This document shows, piece by piece, positions 59,377 to 64,000 of a stretch of DNA of 64,000 bases. Within the stretch, counting starts at the first letter, position 1; every line of letters starts with the position of its first letter. The translations under genes were made by a program, and so were the position numbers. Source of the DNA: Janthinobacterium sp. 61 (GTDB taxonomy: Bacteria > Pseudomonadota > Gammaproteobacteria > Burkholderiales > Burkholderiaceae_D); contig NZ_PJMQ01000001.1 in assembly GCF_002846335.1 (NCBI RefSeq), positions 1,302,001-1,366,000 of the forward strand, given 5' to 3'. The notes beneath the pieces are model-generated. The model was not told the origin of the DNA. It saw only the letters and a program-made list of their open reading frames with translations, and did not search any database.

Positions 59377-60723
59377 ATGAAAATCAAGATTATATGCGCC
59401 TTACTGGGCGCCTCCTTGCTGGCCTCAGGCATGGCGCAGGCGGACATCGTGCAGCGCCTGGTATTGACAGCCATGGCGGCCGAGCCAGATAGGGAAGGCG
59501 GCGATGTGTTCAGTATTGCGGGCACGACGGCCTGCGGCGGCAAGCAGATACGCATGGATGCCCGCTCGGTGAACCTGGACGAGGCGCCTTACGACGCGCT
59601 GAAAGCCGATCTGGCCCGGTACATTCGCAACAAGACGCCCATGCGCGTCACCCTGAAAAAATGCCCGGAGGATGTGAGCGTGCCCATCGTGCGCCACATC
59701 GCCGCCTGCACGCCATCGGTCTGCGCCGATGGCCGGGCGCGGCTGTACCTGCACGAACGTTTCTTCCCCATCGAGCAAGAAAAGGCACCGAATGTGCTGC
59801 TGTTGCCCTTGCCGAAAGGCAAGCTGCCAGGCACGTGGAAAGTGGAGATTTATAGCGTCGCCGGCCACAAGCTGCGCTTGTCCGGCCAGGTCAACAAGGC
59901 CGATTATGCATCCGGGGAACTGGTGGGCGGCTATGTCACGTATTACCCGAACGGCAAGATCGAGAAACAGGTTGCGCAAGATGGGCAGGGTCGGCAGCAC
60001 GGCATCGGCAGCAAGTACTTTCCCGATGGCACCCTGGAGTTGCGCGGTAACTGGCGCCATGGCTTGCCCGAGGGCGAGCACCAGCGTTATCACGCCACGG
60101 GCAAGCTGAGCGAGACGACCAGCTACCGAGATGGCAAGCAACTCGACGGGCCCGTGCAGAAGTTTGATGAAAATGGCAAGCTGAGCAGCAGCTACACTTT
60201 GCGCGGCGGCAAGATGGAAGGAGAGATGCTCACGTACTTCCCGGATGGAAAAATCTCCAGCCGCGCGGAAATGCAGCACGGCAAATTTAATGGCGTGAGC
60301 ACGAATTACTACCCCGATGGCGCCGTGCGAGCCAGGATGACGCAGGTTAACGATTTACCCACGGGCGTGGCAATGGAATTCTATCCAGATGGCAAGGTGG
60401 AGAGCCGCCAGGAGTATGGCGACAAGGGCGGGCTGCTGAGCTTGCAGCGCTACAGCCCCCAGGGTGTGCTGGTGCTGGAAAGACGGTGGGATGCGCAATT
60501 GCGTGAACAAGGCACGTCGCGCTCGTGGTACGAGAACGGCAAGCCCGAGCAATCCATCGAGTACGTGAACGACCGGCGCGAGGGATGGAGCCGCAGTTGG
60601 CGCGAGGATGGCAGCCTGAAGAGTGAATGCCAGTATGTGGCCGGCAAGGCTCAGGGGGCTTGCGGCGAAGCGCCGCCAGCGCCAGAATTGTTGCGCAAGG
60701 AGCAGGCATGGCGCGCACTTTGA
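59377..60723 (+). CDS. Secreted MORN-repeat protein 1 (YwqK-like)
   Basis: 448 residues. A signal peptide (MKIKIICALLGASLLASGMA) is followed by an N-terminal domain with CGGKQIRMDARSV and YIRNKTPMRVTLKKC (about 25-110). About nine MORN_2/YwqK-type repeats come next (for example GSKYFPDGTLELRGNW, GEMLTYFPDGKISSRA, GVAMEFYPDGKVESR). Such repeats form beta-ladders that bind proteins or lipids. An AAGGA site precedes the ATG, 9 nt after the kinase gene. It is predicted periplasmic, where the kinase sensor region also lies. Although YwqK-like proteins are often labelled antitoxins, nothing here supports that role. Confidence 0.8.
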   Translation: MKIKIICALLGASLLASGMAQADIVQRLVLTAMAAEPDREGGDVFSIAGTTACGGKQIRMDARSVNLDEAPYDALKADLARYIRNKTPMRVTLKKCPEDVSVPIVRHIAACTPSVCADGRARLYLHERFFPIEQEKAPNVLLLPLPKGKLPGTWKVEIYSVAGHKLRLSGQVNKADYASGELVGGYVTYYPNGKIEKQVAQDGQGRQHGIGSKYFPDGTLELRGNWRHGLPEGEHQRYHATGKLSETTSYRDGKQLDGPVQKFDENGKLSSSYTLRGGKMEGEMLTYFPDGKISSRAEMQHGKFNGVSTNYYPDGAVRARMTQVNDLPTGVAMEFYPDGKVESRQEYGDKGGLLSLQRYSPQGVLVLERRWDAQLREQGTSRSWYENGKPEQSIEYVNDRREGWSRSWREDGSLKSECQYVAGKAQGACGEAPPAPELLRKEQAWRAL

Positions 60724-62081
60724 AACATTTATTTGGTGCCATGCTGCTGTTACCGGCGCTGGCCAGCGCCGAGATTGAGCAGCGGCAAGTAGTCACCGCG
60801 ATCAAGGCGACGCCCGACGGCGATGTGCTGACCCTCGCCAGCGACAGCGGCTGCGGCGGCAGGCAGGTGCTGATGAATGCCGTTTCCGTGCGCCTGGATA
60901 AGGATCAGTATGTCGCCATGAAGCATCAATTGGCTACCTTGATCCGCAACAAGACGCCGTTGTTGATGCGTATCACATTCTGTCCCGCGCCAGGCAAGGT
61001 GGGAGCCGAAGCGGGAGCGCTCGCCATGCCCGAAGTTGGCAAGCTGGGCCGCTGCGAGCCGCAGGCCTGTGCCGACGGCAAGCCGCGTTTGTACCTGAAT
61101 CACAATCTATCGCGCGGCGAAGTCAAGGAACATGCGCGCTATGCGCTGGTCCTGCCGCTGCCGCCAGGCAAGACGCCAGGCACCTGGCAAGTCGAGGTTT
61201 ATCATGTGCGCGAAGGCGAGCCGAAGCGTCTGACGGGCCAGGTCAACGATCGCGATTACCTGCGCGGCAAGCTGGTGGGCAACTACAGCATGTATTACCC
61301 GCATGGACAGCTGGAAATGCAGGTTGAGCAAGATGGGCGAGGCGTGCAGCAGGGGACGCAGACCCGCTATTACCCTGACGGCAAGATGTCCATACGCGGC
61401 ACGTGGCGCAACGGCGTGCAGGAGGGGGAAGAGCAGACCTATCACCAGAATGGCAAGCTGATCGAGTCGCGCACCTACCGCAACGGCGCCCGTGCCGATG
61501 GCCTGGTGGAAACGTTCGACAAGGATGGCAAGCTGCGCACGCGCATGACGCAGGTCAATGGCCAGACGGAGGGCGAATTGCTGCTGTTCTATCCGGACGG
61601 CACAGTAGAAAGCCGCAGCCTGTATGTGAACGGCATCCAGACGGGGCCGAGCACCAGTTATTTCCCGGATGGCAAGGTGCATCGCACAGGCAACTATGTC
61701 GACGGCAAGCCTGCCGGCGAAAGCGTCGAGTATTATCCGGACGGCAAGGTCGCCAGCAAGCGCACGCATAGCGGGCACTACGTCATGCGCAGCGAACAGC
61801 GCTTCAGCCGGGCCGGCGTCTTGATCGTGCAAAAGCAGTGGAATGCAGGTGGGCGCGAGGAGGGCGCATTGCGTTCGTGGTACGCCGATGGCAAGCCGCG
61901 CCAGCTGATCGAGTACGTGAATGGCGAACGCCAGGGCTGGACCCGGCACTGGCGTGCAGATGGCAGTGTGGAAAGCGAATGCCGCTATGTAGCTGACGAG
62001 CCCCAGGGAAAGTGCACTGGAGATTCAGCCAAAATGTCGTACACGGAAGATGGGATTGCGTTCGACATGCCGGAACCCTGA
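60708..62081 (+). CDS. Secreted MORN-repeat protein 2, paralogue of MORN protein 1
   Basis: 457 residues. A signal peptide (MARTLKHLFGAMLLLPALASA) is followed by the same N-terminal domain (CGGRQVLMNAVSVRL, LIRNKTPLLMRITFC) and about nine MORN_2 repeats (GTQTRYYPDGKMSIRG, GELLLFYPDGTVESRS, GESVEYYPDGKVASK). A strong AAGGAG lies 5 nt before the ATG, inside the end of MORN protein 1 (16-nt overlap). The two proteins align along their whole length, so this is a tandem duplication kept as a pair. Confidence 0.8.
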   Translation: MARTLKHLFGAMLLLPALASAEIEQRQVVTAIKATPDGDVLTLASDSGCGGRQVLMNAVSVRLDKDQYVAMKHQLATLIRNKTPLLMRITFCPAPGKVGAEAGALAMPEVGKLGRCEPQACADGKPRLYLNHNLSRGEVKEHARYALVLPLPPGKTPGTWQVEVYHVREGEPKRLTGQVNDRDYLRGKLVGNYSMYYPHGQLEMQVEQDGRGVQQGTQTRYYPDGKMSIRGTWRNGVQEGEEQTYHQNGKLIESRTYRNGARADGLVETFDKDGKLRTRMTQVNGQTEGELLLFYPDGTVESRSLYVNGIQTGPSTSYFPDGKVHRTGNYVDGKPAGESVEYYPDGKVASKRTHSGHYVMRSEQRFSRAGVLIVQKQWNAGGREEGALRSWYADGKPRQLIEYVNGERQGWTRHWRADGSVESECRYVADEPQGKCTGDSAKMSYTEDGIAFDMPEP

Positions 62082-62476
62082 CCAGGGAAAGTTATTGCCT
62101 TTCGATCCGTAATGCGTGGCCTGACTTTTTGCGACGCATGTACCGCTACTGGAAAGGACACTGGGGGGAGTTCAGACTTTGTCCCGTCGCGTCACGGTGC
62201 CGGTGGCGTCGTTTCGCGTATAAACACCGCTGCCAGCCTGCACCGGACCGTGGCGCACGGCTGCCTGCGCCGAGCAGGACTTGTTGTGGTCGGCAGCTGT
62301 CTCCCCAAAGCGGACGTGGACAAACAAGCCCTCTCTTGCGTCTTCAAACACTGGCGCACTTGTTGAACGTAAAGTACAGTTGTAAAAGCTTACGGCTATC
62401 AGAACAAATAAGAAGTTTGTTAGAGTAATAACTTCTGCCATTCATAGCGTGCTCACTCGGCCATTAAATATCAATC
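62082..62476. other. Gap after the kinase-MORN operon
   Basis: About 395 nt without a convincing gene or terminator. Composition falls in GC from about 62365 on, before the DUF3800 gene, and AT-rich stretches there (62380-62440) probably contain its promoter. Confidence 0.45.
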
Positions 62477-63481
62477 ATGTTCATTTTTGTAGATGAGTCA
62501 GGAACATTTGTGCACTCGGCTGAAACCAGCACTTGGTGCACAGTTGTCGCCTACGTGACGCCCGAGCACCGGCGTCGGGACTTGGAACGTCTGGTCGCCC
62601 AAATTCGCGCTTTGAATAACGGACGCGAAACTAAGCTCAAGCAGCTGACAGAAGAGCAGTATTTGATGTTTCTTGGTGCATTGCGCAAGCTGGACGGGAT
62701 AGCCTTTGCAGTGGCGGTCGACGCAGGAAGACAGCGCCCTGAAGCGATCGTTGAGCATCGAACACGTCAAGTTGAAAAGATCCTGGAGCATCAGGACAAA
62801 ATGATTTATGAACAAGGACGACAGTCAATAGCAAATCTTGCTTCATTGCTAGACTCGATACCCCCTCAGTTATATATCCAACTCATCGCGCAGGTACTCC
62901 TCTTCAACCAAATTATCGAATGCAGCACTCTCTACTACGCCCAACGCCATCCGCCTGCACTCGCCAATTTTAGGTGGCGAATCGATCGGAAGGCAAAGGT
63001 GGAGACGAAATACGAAAAGGCGTTTTACCGCCTTCTTAGCCCACTTATCCAAAGTCAGACACTGGCTGAGCCGTGGATCATGTTGGAAGGCGCAGATTAT
63101 AGTCACTTCGAAAAATTTAGCTTTACCAAAGGTGAAGAGCCAACTTATCTGCAAGACGACTACGGTATGGAGATTGATAATCCAGGCGACCTTGGACGGA
63201 TCATCCGGGAGGATTTCCAGTTTGTCGATTCTGCCACTAGTGTTGGCGTGCAGGTAGCCGACCTCCTTTCGGCAGGAGTTTTTCGCCTGCTAAGGGGACG
63301 GTTTGAAAGGAGCGACGATATCGCCAAGGGGCTAGGTGCAATTTTCACGTCTCCACTGAAACAAGATCATTGCGTCCGATTCATTACGATGGACGCCACT
63401 GGTGATGTCGAACGTCACGTCGCGCGTGCTGTTGCGCTAATGGACCGGCATAGCCGTCCATTAATCGCACGGCAGGACTAG
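62477..63481 (+). CDS. DUF3800 family protein, second and divergent copy
   Basis: 334 residues. The N-terminal motif is MFIFVDESGTF and the late motif VDSATSVGVQVADLLSAGVF, both diagnostic of DUF3800 (predicted RNase H-like fold). It is unrelated in detail to the copy at 49780-50925 and lacks its C-terminal extension. Sampled lines have about 45-50 % GC, lower than the core genes, which suggests transfer. The function is unknown; in other genomes such genes are common on mobile and defence DNA. Confidence 0.82.
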   Translation: MFIFVDESGTFVHSAETSTWCTVVAYVTPEHRRRDLERLVAQIRALNNGRETKLKQLTEEQYLMFLGALRKLDGIAFAVAVDAGRQRPEAIVEHRTRQVEKILEHQDKMIYEQGRQSIANLASLLDSIPPQLYIQLIAQVLLFNQIIECSTLYYAQRHPPALANFRWRIDRKAKVETKYEKAFYRLLSPLIQSQTLAEPWIMLEGADYSHFEKFSFTKGEEPTYLQDDYGMEIDNPGDLGRIIREDFQFVDSATSVGVQVADLLSAGVFRLLRGRFERSDDIAKGLGAIFTSPLKQDHCVRFITMDATGDVERHVARAVALMDRHSRPLIARQD

Positions 63482-63508
63482 TACGATAGCGTTAGCAGCG
63501 AAATCAGT

Positions 63509-63940
63509 GTGCTCAGGGTTCAGCGTCTCCTTCTGGCCGAACGCGGCCATAGTGCTGCTAGGATAGCAATTTTCCCAGCTGCAAAAACTCACAAATTCTC
63601 TCATCAGGCCGAAGCCGCCCCAAAACGGACCTTTACACACGAAATCGAACTAGTGACTCTCGGGCTGCTGGATTGTAGGTCTACTCCCTTTCCTTTCCTG
63701 CGCGGCCCTCCGTTCGCCCCCTTGTTCAAGCCGGACACCATAGTCCCTAGCATGGAGCGAGCTGGCATAGAATCCCGCATTGTGGACAGCGATGTTGGTC
63801 GCGGTGACAACGACGACGTACTGGTCTACGTACTCAAGGAATACGGACTGGTGCGTGCCATGCACGGGCAGCCGCAGATAGTTATGATGTCGGTTTGGGA
63901 CCCTGGCTGGACTGCTATTTTTTTAAGCAAGCGCCTTTAG
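63509..63940 (+). CDS. Hypothetical protein, weakly supported
   Basis: An open frame of up to 143 residues from GTG 63509, 27 nt after the DUF3800 gene. The C-terminal part (VDSDVGRGDNDDVLVYVLKE and PQIVMMSVWDPGWTAIFL) looks protein-like; the N-terminal part does not. It could start at ATG 63752 or be a gene fragment. No ribosome site was seen, and its end overlaps the partial gene on the other strand. Confidence 0.3.
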   Translation: MLRVQRLLLAERGHSAARIAIFPAAKTHKFSHQAEAAPKRTFTHEIELVTLGLLDCRSTPFPFLRGPPFAPLFKPDTIVPSMERAGIESRIVDSDVGRGDNDDVLVYVLKEYGLVRAMHGQPQIVMMSVWDPGWTAIFLSKRL

Positions 63941-64000
63941 CCTGTAGCCCGGCCACCTCGCGGCTCAGCATCTCGACTAAGTCAGAAAGGCGTGACACTA
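63915..64000 (-). CDS. Partial gene running off the right edge, C-terminus only
   Basis: The frame is open from the edge to the stop at 63915 and reads VSRLSDLVEMLSREVAGLQA followed by KGACLKK. The heptad-like Leu pattern suggests a coiled coil. Only 28 codons are visible, so no family can be named. Confidence 0.35.
   Translation of the reverse strand, partial: VSRLSDLVEMLSREVAGLQAKGACLKK

Noticed and set aside
59377..62081. Toxin-antitoxin module (YwqK antitoxin label)
   Set aside because: Both proteins have signal peptides and no toxin gene is adjacent; the label comes only from repeat similarity.
62112..62366. Short plus-strand frames in the gap after MORN protein 2
   Set aside because: They have no ribosome site and no protein-like composition, and they overlap each other in different frames.

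Overview
The window is GC-rich chromosomal DNA (roughly 60-65 % in most genes) from a betaproteobacterium, most likely Oxalobacteraceae (Janthinobacterium/Massilia/Duganella group). The gene orders tig-clpP-clpX-lon-hupB-tRNA-Asp-ppiD and thrC-moeA-moaD, the hpnCDE squalene cassette, a PQQ glucose dehydrogenase and the protein sequences all fit. This placement was made by eye; no database search was run.

1-13.6 kb is mostly metabolism. It starts with threonine/serine catabolism (end of kbl, an SDR-type threonine dehydrogenase, sdaA), followed by an AAA ATPase, thrC-moeA-moaD (no moaE follows), a flavoprotein, a small envelope-type operon (51-aa membrane protein, DUF1700, DUF2807) and hpnC-hpnD-hpnE, which makes squalene. 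13.9-18.2 kb is an RND efflux pair. 18.3-28.5 kb is the conserved protein-quality-control block: tRNA-Leu, trigger factor, ClpP, ClpX, Lon, HU, two tRNA-Asp and PpiD. A strong promoter and an intrinsic terminator just upstream of ppiD bracket a structured candidate small RNA or attenuator.

28.6-40.9 kb holds a TesA-like esterase divergent from an orphan YbbA-type ATPase, the NAD(P)HX repair enzyme Nnr divergent from a 5-oxoprolinase, an AraC regulator, a zinc alcohol dehydrogenase lacking two structural-zinc cysteines, and gcd with a TetR gene. 41-45.4 kb is a signalling patch: two diguanylate cyclases around a receiver-TPR protein whose usual phospho-acceptor Asp is Glu. purL follows.

From 49.7 kb to the right edge the window looks accessory. 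It holds an AT-rich DUF3800 gene, an Amj-type flippase, a TerB protein, a frameshifted lipoprotein remnant, two tandem secreted paralogues around a small cytoplasmic gene, and a LuxR regulator. Next comes a tight five-gene operon: VWA protein, PP2C phosphatase, transmembrane kinase, and two secreted MORN-repeat paralogues. A second DUF3800 gene and two uncertain fragments end the window. The five-gene operon is the best candidate for an undescribed system. It is an E. coli YegL-YegK-YegI / TerY-P-like phospho-switch in which the kinase carries a membrane anchor and a predicted periplasmic TPR plus TonB-C-like module, coupled to two periplasmic MORN proteins.

Two families of dispersed inverted repeats (one with GTCGGATTA/TAATCCGAC arms, one with GGGTCAG/CTGACCC arms) sit in intergenic gaps, mostly where genes converge.
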